Shown here in pieces: positions 1 to 11,300 of a DNA stretch of 64,000 bases (its first letter is position 1; each line of letters begins with the position of its first letter). Under the pieces are notes generated by a model. The model was given only the letters and a program-made list of their open reading frames with translations, ran no database searches and had not been told where the DNA came from. Both the position numbers and the translations under genes were made by a program. Location of the stretch: positions 1,007,266 through 1,071,265 of the forward strand of contig NC_019566.1 of assembly GCF_000319385.1 (NCBI RefSeq). Direction: 5' to 3'. This stretch comes from Candidatus Endolissoclinum faulkneri L2. Its GTDB lineage: Bacteria > Pseudomonadota > Alphaproteobacteria > Thalassobaculales > Thalassobaculaceae.

Positions 1-562
1 CAGGCTGGGAAATCGACATTTTATTGTCGTTCAAAATTACTAAAATGCTACTGGCAGATGCCCCAGCATTATTTATAGCCTCATAAGCCATACCAGCACT
101 CATTGCGCCATCACCAATCACCGAAACCACATCAAAATCCTTGCCCAATAGATCACGCGCCGCAATCATACCAAGGCCGGAGGAAATAGAAGTTGAACTA
201 TGCCCAGCACCAAAAGAGTCATATTTGCTCTCGGAGCGCTTGGTAAAGCCTGACAGCCCCCCTCCTTGACGCAGTGTACGGATGCGGTCGCGCCGACCAG
301 TTAATATTTTATGCGGATAAGCTTGATGCCCAACATCCAAAATCACTTTGTCGTACGGTGTATCAAACACATGATGCAAAGCTACTGTTAACTCAACTAT
401 ACCAAGACTGGCACCTAAATGCCCGCCAGTAATTGATACCGCTGAAATTGTCTCAGCACGCAGCTCATCGGCCACTTGACGTAATTGGCTAACGCTCAAC
501 TCCTTCAAATCATCAGGAGTAGAGATTACATCCAGGAGCGGAGTATCTGGCCGATAGCTCAT
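1..562 (-). CDS. dxs: 1-deoxy-D-xylulose-5-phosphate synthase, N-terminal part (cut by window edge)
   Basis: Makes 1-deoxy-D-xylulose 5-phosphate from pyruvate and glyceraldehyde 3-phosphate with thiamine diphosphate, the first step of the MEP isoprenoid pathway. It also feeds thiamine and pyridoxal synthesis. The first 187 codons are present, starting at the ATG whose first base is 562; the gene continues past position 1. Visible family marks are [12 protein letters not shown] (about 43-54), [14 protein letters not shown] (about 77-90), [15 protein letters not shown] (about 117-131) and the ThDP/Mg site [18 protein letters not shown] (150-167) followed by NDNKMSIS (178-185). It is the last gene of an xseB-ispA-dxs cluster, 24 bases downstream of ispA, an order also known from E. 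coli and many proteobacteria. The frame is intact throughout the visible part. Confidence 0.97.
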   Translation of the reverse strand, partial: MSYRPDTPLLDVISTPDDLKELSVSQLRQVADELRAETISAVSITGGHLGASLGIVELTVALHHVFDTPYDKVILDVGHQAYPHKILTGRRDRIRTLRQGGGLSGFTKRSESKYDSFGAGHSSTSISSGLGMIAARDLLGKDFDVVSVIGDGAMSAGMAYEAINNAGASASSILVILNDNKMSISQP

Positions 563-586
563 AATTTATTAACCATACCAAGTCCG

Positions 587-1480
587 TCAGTTAATGCTAT
601 TTGTAAAATAGTGAGCGGCCTCACGTAGCGGATCAGCTACTTCATCGAATACTTCGAGCTGAGTGATAGCATTATCAACTAACAAACTAACATGAGCTCG
701 CGTCCTCTCCACTCCTAAAACTGAAACGAAAGTTGCCTTGCCGTCTACAACATTTTGTCCAACTGAATTACAAAGTTTTTTCCGATCGCCTTCCACGTCC
801 AGTAAATCATCAGCAATCTGAAAAGCTAAACCAAAGTCCTGCGCAAAATTATGTAATGCCATATAAGATCTATGAGAACCTTTACCCAAAATAGATCCAG
901 CAACTGAAGAAAATGCAAACATTTTACTAGTTTTTAAGTGCTGTAAGCGAGTAATTTTGCTAATGTTTAACTCACCCGTACGCTCAGCAAGCAAGTCAAT
1001 CATTTGACCACCGCACATACCATTTACACCAGCTGCTTGAGACAATCCTCGCACCAGTTCTACTCGTACAGCAGGATCAACATGAGTCTCCGGTGCGGTA
1101 AGAACCTCAAAAGCTAGAGCCTGAAGCGCATCACCAGCCAGAATGGCCGTTGCTTCATCGAATTGCCTGTGGCAACTTGGCTTGCCTCGTCGAATATCAG
1201 CATTATCCATCGCTGGTAAATCATCATGAATTAAAGAATAGGTGTGCATAAATTCTACAGCAGCTGCAACTCGAGCTGCACAACGCTGATCAACACTAAA
1301 TAGTGCTGAAGAATGAGTTACAAGAAACGGTCGCAGCCTTTTGCCCCCTGTCGTATAGGAGTAACGCATTGCTTCAAAAAGCCGCATCTCAGTATCTTTG
1401 GTTTGCGATAGCAGTATTACATCCATAATTTCATCAACGACGGTAGTACACTCCGCTAGCAACGTTGGCAGATCAGACAT
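587..1480 (-). CDS. ispA: Polyprenyl (farnesyl/geranyl) diphosphate synthase
   Basis: Condenses isopentenyl diphosphate with allylic diphosphates to make C10-C15 (possibly C20) prenyl diphosphates for quinones and undecaprenyl carriers. The protein is 297 residues, normal for short-chain trans-prenyltransferases. It carries GGKRLRP (45-51), the first aspartate-rich motif DDLPAMD (86-92) in the bacterial DDxxxxD form, GQMID (158-162) and the second aspartate-rich motif DDLLDVEGD (224-232). It lies between xseB (22 bases upstream) and dxs (24 bases downstream) on the same strand, so all three are probably co-transcribed. Chain length (farnesyl versus geranyl or geranylgeranyl) cannot be settled by eye; farnesyl is the usual product of the gene in this position. 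Confidence 0.95.
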   Translation of the reverse strand: MSDLPTLLAECTTVVDEIMDVILLSQTKDTEMRLFEAMRYSYTTGGKRLRPFLVTHSSALFSVDQRCAARVAAAVEFMHTYSLIHDDLPAMDNADIRRGKPSCHRQFDEATAILAGDALQALAFEVLTAPETHVDPAVRVELVRGLSQAAGVNGMCGGQMIDLLAERTGELNISKITRLQHLKTSKMFAFSSVAGSILGKGSHRSYMALHNFAQDFGLAFQIADDLLDVEGDRKKLCNSVGQNVVDGKATFVSVLGVERTRAHVSLLVDNAITQLEVFDEVADPLREAAHYFTNSIN

Positions 1481-1502
1481 TCAGTTTCTCCTAATGACAT
1501 TT

Positions 1503-1748
1503 TTAATCTTTATTACCAGAATGCTGAATGCTTTCATTAAGACTAACATGCTTAGCCTGAAACAAGGCCTTCTTTAATTCATTTTGGCAATATTTTTTTA
1601 AAGCAATGCCACGATCGTAAGCGGCAATAGTATCATGCAACGAAGACTCACCTTGCTGCAAATTATCAACGATTACTTCAAGCTCGCACAAAGCCTTTTC
1701 GAAGGTTATAGTATCAATAGGTTCCGCTGGATGGGGTAAATTGTACAT
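1503..1748 (-). CDS. xseB: Exodeoxyribonuclease VII small subunit
   Basis: Small subunit of exonuclease VII, which degrades single-stranded DNA from both ends together with several copies per XseA large subunit. The protein is 81 residues, typical for the family. The core from about residue 15 reads TFEKALCELEVIVDNLQQGE, followed by the SLHDTIAAYDRGIALKKYCQNEL helix that defines the family. It is the first gene of the xseB-ispA-dxs cluster. The promoter must lie in the AT-rich 865 bases upstream, where I could not pick out a convincing site. xseA is not in the window. Confidence 0.92.
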   Translation of the reverse strand: MYNLPHPAEPIDTITFEKALCELEVIVDNLQQGESSLHDTIAAYDRGIALKKYCQNELKKALFQAKHVSLNESIQHSGNKD

Positions 1749-2613
1749 GATTCATACCTGTCCTCTGGAAAATGCAAGAAAATTTATGTACTCTAATTTA
1801 CCAATTTATAAAATTTGTTTTTTCTCTTTAATCATGAAGAGACAAATCTTATGAAAAACAAGACAATCAAGCAAATATCTTGCCTTTTTCTATAAATAAA
1901 CATAAAAATAAACCAACGATTATCTGGAGTTAATAAATAAATTGTTTAGAATGGTTTATAGTGTTAGTATCAAACATCGCTAAATAATGAGATTTTTACT
2001 GTTTGGCGTAAGTTTAATACCATTTTTTGAGGTAATCTATGGATGGAATTTTCCAGGATTACCCATTAGCAAAATCTGATCTCCAACAAATATCATTAAC
2101 ATTCTCATAAAACCTCATAGTTTAATTTATACGACTTTAACTTAGCTTCAAGCTTACTATACAGACCATATAATACTGACTAAAAACTTGAATATTAAAC
2201 TTATATAATTGCATGTATTGCACTACTAGAATTACTAAAGAAAATCATTATCTAAGCGAAATTAAATGACTTGGCGGCCACATAACTTTTTTTGACATTT
2301 ACGACACGCTAAGTACGTAAATGTAAACAGACTCGGATTAGCTATAGGGATGCGGTATTAAAATATGCTAATACAACTACCTTAAAACTAAATTACAACT
2401 TAATACACCAGCTTAAACAAGTAAATTTTGCGTTGTAGTCTTTAGTAAATGAATATTAAAAAACTACTAGTTCAATAAAAATAGAAAATAATATCACTTT
2501 TTAAGTTTGATCTAGATTAACAAGGATTATTTGTTAAAATAAACATGCTAAGGTCATTACTATGAATATTATACTAAAAACGGGCTATAAAATTAAGTTA
2601 CAAATGTAATTAT
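1749..2613. other. Intergenic region, no gene seen
   Basis: AT-rich DNA between xseB and the metallo-hydrolase gene, both on the minus strand. No open frame with recognisable protein sequence was seen on either strand. It should contain the promoter of the xseB-ispA-dxs cluster. Confidence 0.7.
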
Positions 2614-3645
2614 TTACTTAATTTTATAGCGCCAAAACCCGCTTGCATCTAAGTTTCGTTCTATTTTTCCAATCCCCATCAAATAATTTAGATGTGCGAG
2701 AGATTCGCCAATAGCAAAGCTAAGTTGATTGGGATCAAACTGACGTTTAAACATCTTATAAGTAACATCTAGGACGGTCGAAGGCAAGGAACAAGCCTCT
2801 AGTACTAATTGAAGTTGCTCCTTGTGATGAGCAAGCAGAGCAGAACAGCGTTTCTGCAAACCACGGTAGGGTAGTTCATGTGCCGGTAAAACCAGAATGC
2901 TTGATTGCATGTAGTTTAAGTTTTCCAGAAATTGAATGTAGTCCGCTAGTGGGTTAACTTCCGGTTCATTCCACCAAACAGATACGTTTGGTGAGATCTG
3001 CGGTAGTAAAAAATCACCGCCAATTAAAATATTACCTTCACTACAATATAGGCAAATGTGTTCAGGCGAATGCCCTTCGGAGAGGATAGGGGTCCAAGTC
3101 TTACCGCTAATTACCAAGGAAGTTTTTTCTCTTATCCGTCTATAGAGCGGTGGTACTGGCGAAACGATTCGATGAAATTGAGCAGCGAAATCATTCACTT
3201 CAAAACTAGATAAGTCAGATATCCCAGTTAAACTATAAAAATTTTGAATATCTTCTTGAAAATCTTCTTGCCGCTCTGCCAAAGTAATTCTGGCTGACAG
3301 CCACTCAGTGCGGCTCATGTATAACTGCGCACCAGTACGTTTACACAACCAGCCAGCATTGCCAATATGATCTGGATGAAAATGAGTAATCAAAATACGT
3401 GATATATGCTTATCACATAATTCGTTAGCTAAAATCAACTCCCATAGATCTTGAGTCGTCTTCGATGCAAGACCAGTATCTACTAGAACCCAACCTTCTA
3501 TACCGTCATCTAGCAAAAATAAGTTAACATGGTCTAGAGCAAACGGAAGCGGCATTCTGATCCAACGAATTCCAGGAGAGACTTCCATGGCTGTACCTGG
3601 ATTAGGGAGGGTATTACCGTAGATGTAATCAATGTCAGTTTTCAT
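2614..3645 (-). CDS. Metallo-beta-lactamase-fold hydrolase (glyoxalase II / LACTB2-like)
   Basis: A 343-residue zinc-dependent hydrolase of the MBL fold; the substrate is unknown. The metal motif THFHPDH (87-93) is complete. Later ligands are visible as GHSPEH (191-196) and GGDFLLP (209-215), and PAHELPYRG (254-262) matches the late histidine region of glyoxalase-II-like members. The C-terminal 80 residues look like the small helical, winged-helix-like tail found in LACTB2-type proteins. Likely roles are thioester or phosphoester hydrolysis. The start is the ATG at 3645; an internal Met at residue 20 is a possible alternative. It stands alone, with 0.87 kb empty downstream and 2.6 kb empty upstream. 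All active-site residues are kept, in contrast to the broken MBL gene at 12.4-13.3 kb. Confidence 0.85.
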   Translation of the reverse strand: MKTDIDYIYGNTLPNPGTAMEVSPGIRWIRMPLPFALDHVNLFLLDDGIEGWVLVDTGLASKTTQDLWELILANELCDKHISRILITHFHPDHIGNAGWLCKRTGAQLYMSRTEWLSARITLAERQEDFQEDIQNFYSLTGISDLSSFEVNDFAAQFHRIVSPVPPLYRRIREKTSLVISGKTWTPILSEGHSPEHICLYCSEGNILIGGDFLLPQISPNVSVWWNEPEVNPLADYIQFLENLNYMQSSILVLPAHELPYRGLQKRCSALLAHHKEQLQLVLEACSLPSTVLDVTYKMFKRQFDPNQLSFAIGESLAHLNYLMGIGKIERNLDASGFWRYKIK

Positions 3646-6242
3646 TAGATAAAACAGTAAAAACTTTCTAAGTACACTATATTTGGGTTAATCAAAAGTA
3701 AAAACTATTTATTTAGACTATTTTAAATCAATCCTTTCTAAGGAGAAAGAATATAAACAGTGACCTACCAAAATTATTACTCTTTATTAACTAATACACC
3801 TTCATGCATAAAATAAAGTGTTGAGAAATGCAACTATTAAAAATATTCCTCGATACATTGAAGATAGCATGTATTGATATTGGTTGCCATCATAGACAAA
3901 ACGCTCAAAGCATTAAAAACAACTGTATGCTCGTTTAATAGCAAACTATTTGACAATAGTATACAAAAAAAACAAATTAGATTTATAACAATACTATATT
4001 ATTTATACTTCATAACAAATCTTGCTTAAGATACATTAAATATTATTTTAACTTATGAATCTAAATCATAACAAACAGCATACAACCTAATAACCGTCTA
4101 TCTTTATTAATTAAATTATCCTTCGCTGAAAAACTGTCATTATGTGTTTCTTGCGATAAAATTAAAAACAACTGTGCAGCGTAAATTTTGCAAAAAAAAT
4201 TAACTTATGATATAATAATCTGTTTTAAGGTAAAATACTTCGCTTAAGCAAATGTAACATAGTGCGTATGTACCATAAATTATGACTCTTTTTAAAGGCT
4301 TGATAGCGAGCTCAAATCATCAATAGGTTGTGCTTAATTGATGATTTGCTAATCATAATAATACTTACTTCAGAAAGTAATTATTATGTCAAAAAAAATC
4401 TAATTACTATCCGGCTGGAGAATAAACAACGCATTAAAATCTAAACAGCTTTTGTCAAGCTTTATAGTTAAGTATACAAAGCAATAATTACGCTACAAAA
4501 ATACATAAACTAATTATAAATTAACAAAAATTTGTAGTATACAATGTCGGTAAAGATTCTTATGCTTCAAGAAGATGTATTAATTAGCATAGCTATAATA
4601 CAGAAACATGAACAAATACAATTTTCGACTATATTTTAATATACAACTATATACATACCTGATAAATATCCAAATTGTCAAATCATTCATAAAAATTACT
4701 CAAATTTCCCAAGCAACCTTAATGCTATCTTTTTTACAATGTAAATTTGTCCTTTTTCTTTCAAAGAAAGAAGAACGGGAATTTAAGTAATTCAATATTA
4801 TACTGAACTACTTTTAGCAAAAAACATTCCTTAACAGGACATCGATCAAGTATATAAAATAACAGTTATTTCATTATAAAATAACAGTTATTTCATTTGT
4901 CGATAGATAGTAAATTAATTAAGCAAAAACCGAAAATCATCAACAACAAATAAGGTAGAAATCGTTATATAGTTTATACTGAAGAAAACTAGGATAAAAT
5001 AATTACGCTTTATGGCATAATACTGACTTGTTGAGCTTTTACGATATAAAAAAATCTATTAATGTAAAAGCGACCATATCAGTTTAATCGTATTTTTTTA
5101 AATACGGCATATTATTTTACCCAATGCCCAATTATCTTGGACATAATCTGTGCTAATTGCTGATATAATCTCATGCACAAGTAAAGCTTGAGAGTAAATT
5201 TAACGTATTCCAAAAATTTGATTGACGCATATTCACAACTACAATTAGCACAAAGCATCAAAAAATAGACACAGCATTGATTAAACTCGGTAATAAATTC
5301 AGCAGAAAATACTACATTAATGCAAGCTTACAACAATATACTTAAATAGACTTCACCAATAGCCTTGCTTACATTATGTTACAATCATTAATTAGCTTTA
5401 ATTATATCCTATTGTATACTAGTTTGAAAGAACATAGTTATAATTCTGAATCACTGAAAAAGTCAATGATCAAGCTTAATACATGCAGTTTCGTAAAAAA
5501 TTAGCTAAATAATCATGTCTAGATGATGAATTAGATAGTTTATATAGTAATTTTTACTGAAAAATCCCTTTCATCGTGCAATCATTATTAGATCCATAAA
5601 TAATAACAGTACACAAAAATGCCAATATAACAAATCTCCTTAGTAATTTCGCATAAATATTATGTTAATTAAAAATTTGCTCAAATAAATTACTCATTTT
5701 TCTCGTGCCAACTGCCCACAAATCTAAAATTTTTTAGATAATTTTGGTATTTTACGACAAAACTTTTGCCAAATATGTCTTAAAAGGTTAAATTATAGAT
5801 ATTACAAAATTAGATCAATTAGCGTTGGATCCAGCAAGTATCAATAATCCAATAAAAGTAATTCAAAACGCATAATAGTATGCAGCAGTAAATTATTCAA
5901 AATATACCGTTTGATCAAATCAAACTCTTGTTGTCGGCAGCGAAAATAAAAGGATTATCTATTAATATAATGCGTACGATTAATAATCCTCATCAGAGTT
6001 TTATTAATTGTTAGAATAAAATTGATAATAATATGCTAAATAATTTTTTTGCTAAATATCTTGAAGTATTCAAATTATTCGAGTATAATTAATAAATAGA
6101 ATGAATGTTCTTTTTACAATCAGTTTGATTAGATGGCTAATAATAAAAGTCAAACTGTAAATCAGTTATTAAATTATCTATAGAAATATTATCTTCTCTT
6201 TGTTAATTAGCGATTTTTGTGCATAAAATAATCTTGAATAAT
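3646..6242. other. Long non-coding region with a 22-bp tandem duplication
   Basis: About 2.6 kb of very AT-rich DNA. The only open frame of note (4608-4790) has a low-complexity Ile/Tyr/Asn/Phe composition and no recognisable family, so I treat it as chance. A perfect 22-bp tandem duplication is at 4853-4896. No tRNA or other structured RNA was recognised. Confidence 0.65.
4853..4896. repeat. Perfect 22-bp tandem duplication
   Basis: Two identical back-to-back copies at 4853-4874 and 4875-4896; each contains the core AATAACAGTTATTTC. There are two copies only and no coding context. It looks like a recent slippage or template-switch duplication. Confidence 0.9.
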
Positions 6243-6911
6243 ATGATCCAAGGGAATAATAATTCGAAAGAAGAACTTGCTTTGGCTCGTTTTTTATTCG
6301 CCCATAACTGCAGCTTTGTCGCCTCATCAGCGACAAGTTTGCAATTGCCAATGGAAAAGCTACCAGAAGTTGCCTTCATGGGACGCTCTAATGTAGGCAA
6401 ATCAAGTTTAGTTAATGCGCTTACAGGACGTAAAACTATGGCAAGACAATCAAATACTCCTGGGCGTACTCAAGAAATCATTTTCTTTAACTTAAGCGAG
6501 AAAATAATCCTGGTAGACTTACCAGGATATGGCTATGCAAAAGCCTCGAAGGTGAAGCAAGCCATTTGGATAAAAAATATATTCAACTATCTACGTTATA
6601 GGACAACATTACGTAGAGTTAGTCTACTGATCGACAGCCGACGTGGGTTAAAAGATATAGATGATGTAATCATGAACATTTTAGATAAAATCGCTATTTC
6701 TTATCAAGTAGTATTAACTAAGGTAGACAAAGTTAAGCAAATTGAACTTGCCATAATGATTGAAAAAATTATCACCAAGATATTGTATCGGCCAGCAGCA
6801 TATCCTATAGTAGGAGCAACTAGCGTTGTTAGTGGCATTGGTATTCTAGAATTACAAGTAGAATTAACTCGCTTTGCTAACATTAAATTAAGTGACTTAA
6901 AAAAGATTTAA
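6243..6911 (+). CDS. engB: Ribosome biogenesis GTPase EngB (YihA/YsxC)
   Basis: Small GTPase needed for assembly of the large ribosomal subunit in many bacteria. The G motifs are in order (numbered from the upstream GTG at 6219): G1 GRSNVGKSS (55-63), the G2 threonine within NTPGRTQ (79-85), G3 DLPGYG (100-105), G4 TKVDK (167-171) and a G5-like GATSVVSG (199-206). The frame opens with a GTG at 6219, but the ATG at 6243 (MIQGNNNSKEEL) also fits the family length of about 200-220 residues. Neither has a clear Shine-Dalgarno, so the start is uncertain by 8 codons. In many alphaproteobacteria engB follows yidC; here the 2.6 kb upstream is empty. Confidence 0.95.
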   Translation: MIQGNNNSKEELALARFLFAHNCSFVASSATSLQLPMEKLPEVAFMGRSNVGKSSLVNALTGRKTMARQSNTPGRTQEIIFFNLSEKIILVDLPGYGYAKASKVKQAIWIKNIFNYLRYRTTLRRVSLLIDSRRGLKDIDDVIMNILDKIAISYQVVLTKVDKVKQIELAIMIEKIITKILYRPAAYPIVGATSVVSGIGILELQVELTRFANIKLSDLKKI

Positions 6912-7528
6912 CTTCTAAGTTAGATGAATTTATTGCTATTAGGTATTTAATAGTAAAAACTATAAGTTTTTATTTGACTTATGGATGTTTTCGACAGTAA
7001 AATAATGAGAAACGATTTTTCATTTTTTTTCAAGAAAAAACGCCAACCTTTCGCCCAATACATGATTAAACGCTGTGAATTATTATGTTTTTTTAACGCA
7101 AAAAATATCCTTGTCAGATGAATTAATGCGAAGAAACCAACTTATAATTTTAAACCAGTCTGGTAAACGGTTAGCAAAAATTTTTCATCCCTGTTTTAAC
7201 TTATATTATGTCATGATCGATGTAAATTACTTTGATTTTTTAGATATCATAAAAATACTAATACAGTAAAGAGATAATATTTAAAGACAATAAATAAGGA
7301 AATAAAACTAAAATATATTTAAAGCATGTTTTAATTACGAGCAGTAATTTTAATTATTGGTGTTTTTAATTTGTAAAAACATTGCTGCATATCTTTTTTT
7401 CTAAAATCAAGTTTGATTGAAAAAATTTGAATTAGAAGTTATTGTACGTAAATTTCATATTACGTTGTTTTTGAAAACACATCGGTAAATTACCACTTTC
7501 CGCTGCCGTTCTATTGATTGTTAATTTG
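6912..7528. other. Intergenic region engB-aguB
   Basis: About 0.6 kb, AT-rich. A 64-codon GTG-started frame (7075-7269) lies here; its composition (Ile, Tyr, Leu, Asn, Phe) is that of random AT-rich DNA and I recognise no family. It must hold the aguB promoter, which I could not place. Confidence 0.6.
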
Positions 7529-8389
7529 ATGTCACGAATTGTTACTATCGCTGCTACTCAAATGTCCTGTGGTGATAATTGTGCTGATAATCTTGACCAC
7601 GCTGAAGAAATGGTGCGCCACGCGGTAAAAGATGGAGCGCAAATCGTCTTGCTGCAGGAGTTGTTTGAGACGCAATATTTTTGCAAAGATCAGGATGCAT
7701 CTTATTTTCAGTTAGCACGACCATTGAAGGGTAATCCGATCATTGCTCGTTTCTCGAGCATCGCTCGAGAATTATCTGTCGTGTTACCGTTTAGTTTTTT
7801 TGAAGAGACTTATAATACGCATTTCAATAGCCTGGTAATGATAGACGCTGATGGATCTGTTCTCGATCTGTACCGTAAGTCGCATATCCCCGATGGACCA
7901 GGATATCAAGAGAAATTCTACTTTACTCCTGGCAATACTGGCTTTCGAGTTTGGGATACCGCTTATGGCTGTATTGGATGCGCGATTTGTTGGGATCAAT
8001 GGTTTCCTGAAGCTGCTCGCGCTATGGCTTTACAGGGTGCGGAGCTTTTGCTGTATCCAAGCGCTATAGGCAACGAACCGTTGGCGAATTCGCAAGTTGA
8101 TAGCTCTGCTCATTGGCGTAGAGTTATGCAGGGACATGCAGGCGCTAACTTAATTCCTGTTATTGTCAGTAATCGTACAGGTATAGAGATTGGTCATACA
8201 TTGGATGTTACTTTCTACGGTTCTTCTTTTATCACCGACGCAACTGGAGCAGTGATAGCTGATGCCAAGCAAAAAAAAGAAGCGGTAATTCTTGGAACTT
8301 TTGATTTAGACGAGTTGCGAGCTGAAAGAATCAAATGGGGTGTATTTCGTGACCGTCGACCACAATTATATAATATTATTACGGCCTAA
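7529..8389 (+). CDS. aguB: N-carbamoylputrescine amidase
   Basis: Nitrilase-superfamily amidase that hydrolyses N-carbamoylputrescine to putrescine, CO2 and ammonia, the last step of the agmatine route to putrescine. Starting at the ATG at 7529 gives 286 residues beginning MSRIVTIAATQ, the normal family start; the frame stays open 5 codons further to a TTG at 7514. The catalytic triad is visible: Glu44 (LLQELF), Lys117 (LYRKSHIPDGPGY) and Cys154 (CAICWDQWFPE). The surrounding sequences DQWFPEAARAMALQGAELLLYPSAIG and the conserved HWRRVMQGHA region match AguB rather than generic nitrilases. The agmatine deiminase gene (aguA), often adjacent, is not in the window. The product would feed SpeE, encoded at 54.7 kb. 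Confidence 0.93.
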   Translation: MSRIVTIAATQMSCGDNCADNLDHAEEMVRHAVKDGAQIVLLQELFETQYFCKDQDASYFQLARPLKGNPIIARFSSIARELSVVLPFSFFEETYNTHFNSLVMIDADGSVLDLYRKSHIPDGPGYQEKFYFTPGNTGFRVWDTAYGCIGCAICWDQWFPEAARAMALQGAELLLYPSAIGNEPLANSQVDSSAHWRRVMQGHAGANLIPVIVSNRTGIEIGHTLDVTFYGSSFITDATGAVIADAKQKKEAVILGTFDLDELRAERIKWGVFRDRRPQLYNIITA

Positions 8390-11300
8390 GTGGTTTAAGT
8401 GATAAAAAACTACTGTAATTGTTTATAATCTACAAATAGTTAGTTTTCTAAGTAATTTATTTAATTAGCTTAATTTAATTAAGCTTGCATTACTAAGCTG
8501 ATTTGTTCTTATGTTAAAACTCATAGGGTAAATAATATTTTACTAATATTTATATCTACTGTACAGATCTTATTAGAAGCAATCATTTTTAATGAAAGTA
8601 CTGCTTACTAAATAATAAAATTGTATAGTACACCAATGATATGATAACTTATCAATAGAATATTGATAGACAATCAATGATAATTGACAATAAAAAATGC
8701 TAATTTGTTGATGTAAGTATGTAGTTATAGTAACTAAGAAAAATTCTTGTCGGCAAATAAATAGCCAAATTTGTTAATGATTAACTTAAACTAGCAAGCT
8801 TTTATTATAACATTGGAATTAATTGCATACTTTAATTAAAATTATTTGCTTGCTTAATAGAATGCTGTTGGCGGTTAATTAGATTTTTTGGTAAATTTTG
8901 TTATAGCAATTTGTGTAAAATACTTTTTTAAATTAATAAACAAGCATATTATCAAGTATATTTTAATAATTGAATTACCTAATCATATTAAATTAATGTA
9001 ATTTACTATATTTTGAATGATTCTTATGTTTTTTTCTCCATTAATGAGGGAAATAGATAATTGTTAATGGATAAATCTATTTTAGACTATTTAACTTAAA
9101 ATAAGATTACCACTTTTACTAAAGTGACTAGAATGTAAATTCTTGCTATCACTTTTGCTTTATTCGGCGGTATTTTTATACTGAATAATGCGATTAAATA
9201 GATTAAACATAATACCAAAGAAAGCCAAAGTATTTAATATATAGCAAATTTAATAAATGTTTAACTGTTAACAAATAAAAATTTTTACTTGTAGGTACAT
9301 AAATTAAGTCATTGTTAATAATGATATAACTGATATTCACTCTTAGATTGATTGAGCAGCTAAGCATTTTTACTTTAAACTCAAATGCGTTCATTGCTTA
9401 AATCCTAATTCGCATTATAATCTCAACGAATTTTTGTTAAAGCTAATGACTAGGTTAAAGGCAAAAATCTCCTTAAGAAAAAACAGTTAGATGTACTAAC
9501 CATCATAACTTTTATTTTTAGCTATCTTTTACAATAATGTTAGATGATCTATGAGAATATTTGCTCTCTATTCTACATTAAAGTTATTAACTTTATCATA
9601 AAAATAATTTTCTTTAAAAGAAAGATAACTCCGTCGTCTTAGACAGAGAGCATATCATAAAGCATTATTTTATTCTAGTAATTGAAGGCATTACTTTATG
9701 GAATATAAACTTTTTACTATCGCAAACAAAACTACCAACTTAGCTCACTTAGTTTATTTTAGTAGTTTGAATGTTTCGCATAATCATACTTATATGCAAG
9801 TTGACGAGTTAAAAAAAATAATAACTAACTAGACAAATCTTCGCAATGTCGAACTGCCTTCAGTTTTGCTGCGTTAAGCAAAATAATACTACCAAGCTTA
9901 AATTGAGTACATTTAACTTGCATACTAGAACTAATAAATTACATCGTCATTTTTGTTTAAAAATAATTAAATATCGATCTTAGGATATTGCATTAAAAAA
10001 TAGTGCAAGCGTAACCTATTTACGCTTAGGTTGTTAATTTAATTAACGAGAATACAAAAATTTTTTTTAAACAGTTCACAGTTAATCATTTAACATAGGT
10101 AATAAAGTTTTTTTTGAAAAGTTAATAATATTAATAAAATAATTATAGAAATTTAATACAAGTGATTAATAAATATAAAATGTCTTTAAGCATTATTGAT
10201 ACATCCTTGCTATCTAAATAATATACTTAGATTTCTATCTAGATCAATAAATTGCTTGTGTAGTAATGTCTATTTAAAAAAATAGAGCAAATAATTTTCT
10301 TATAGAAAGATTTGGATCTAAACAAAGCAAATTGTGCTGTTTGCAGATATAAAGGAATATGTTATTAATTTTTAGTTTTAAATATAACTAACCTTTCAAT
10401 TATCTATCCAGCGTACTAGTATACGCTATTGTCTAGTAAAATATGCTATGCATATATAAAATATTATGCTAGGTAAATATAATCATTTAAAATCTACAGC
10501 TGAAGAATTTTTTTGGAATAAAATGCAATAATATTTATGTTATAAAACATATTATGCATAATATTTGCTAAATTTATTAGTTAATGCATTTTTGCTAATT
10601 ACAATACTATATAATATAGTACTAATATTTCATTAACTAAAATATTGCTTTTATGCAAAGACGTCTTAAACTTAGCTATATCAGTGGATTGACTGGTTAA
10701 GTGCATAATTATCTTACTTAGTTAGCTAAGTATAGCAACCTTTAGCCAAATCTTAACAAACAATATTAGTCTTAACTAATTGACTGATATCTTGCTTTTT
10801 AAACACTATGTTATCAAAAACAACAATAAAAGCGCCAGTATACTATATAGTATTTAAAATATTAATCTTAATATAGTATGGATTACAATAATTAACTTTA
10901 GAGCAGTGGTTGCCAAGGGTTAAAATTAACTTGTTTTATATACAATGTGCTTAATAAAATATAAAGCAGATTTTCTTTTCACTAAATATACCTATTTTTC
11001 TTAACTGACATATTAAATATAATATCAATAAGTTACACCATATTAAATGCTTCTAAGAAGGAAATTAAAAATTTTTAATGTTTTCATTGGAAACCATAAC
11101 AACTTTTTGCTTATTATTGTATCCGTAAAAACTCATTTTAGTATCAAAGTTAAATTTTTATGTTAACTAATCCATCTGGAAAGAATAAGTAATGTTATGA
11201 ACAAAAACATTATTCGCTTTATTTCATAATCTTAATATTTAAAGTAATTTCTATTTAGTATCATAACTAATAAGAATAAGGCTTAAAATATGCGCATTTT

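Noticed and set aside
4608-4790. 60-codon open frame in the long gap before engB
   Set aside because: Composition is that of random AT-rich DNA, with no ribosome-binding site and no recognisable family.
7075-7269. 64-codon GTG-started frame between engB and aguB
   Set aside because: Tyr/Ile/Leu/Asn-rich, no motif, no Shine-Dalgarno. Considered as an argB remnant but no acetylglutamate kinase motif is visible.
9203-9394. 63-codon minus-strand frame in the 4-kb desert
   Set aside because: Low-complexity AT-rich translation without family resemblance.
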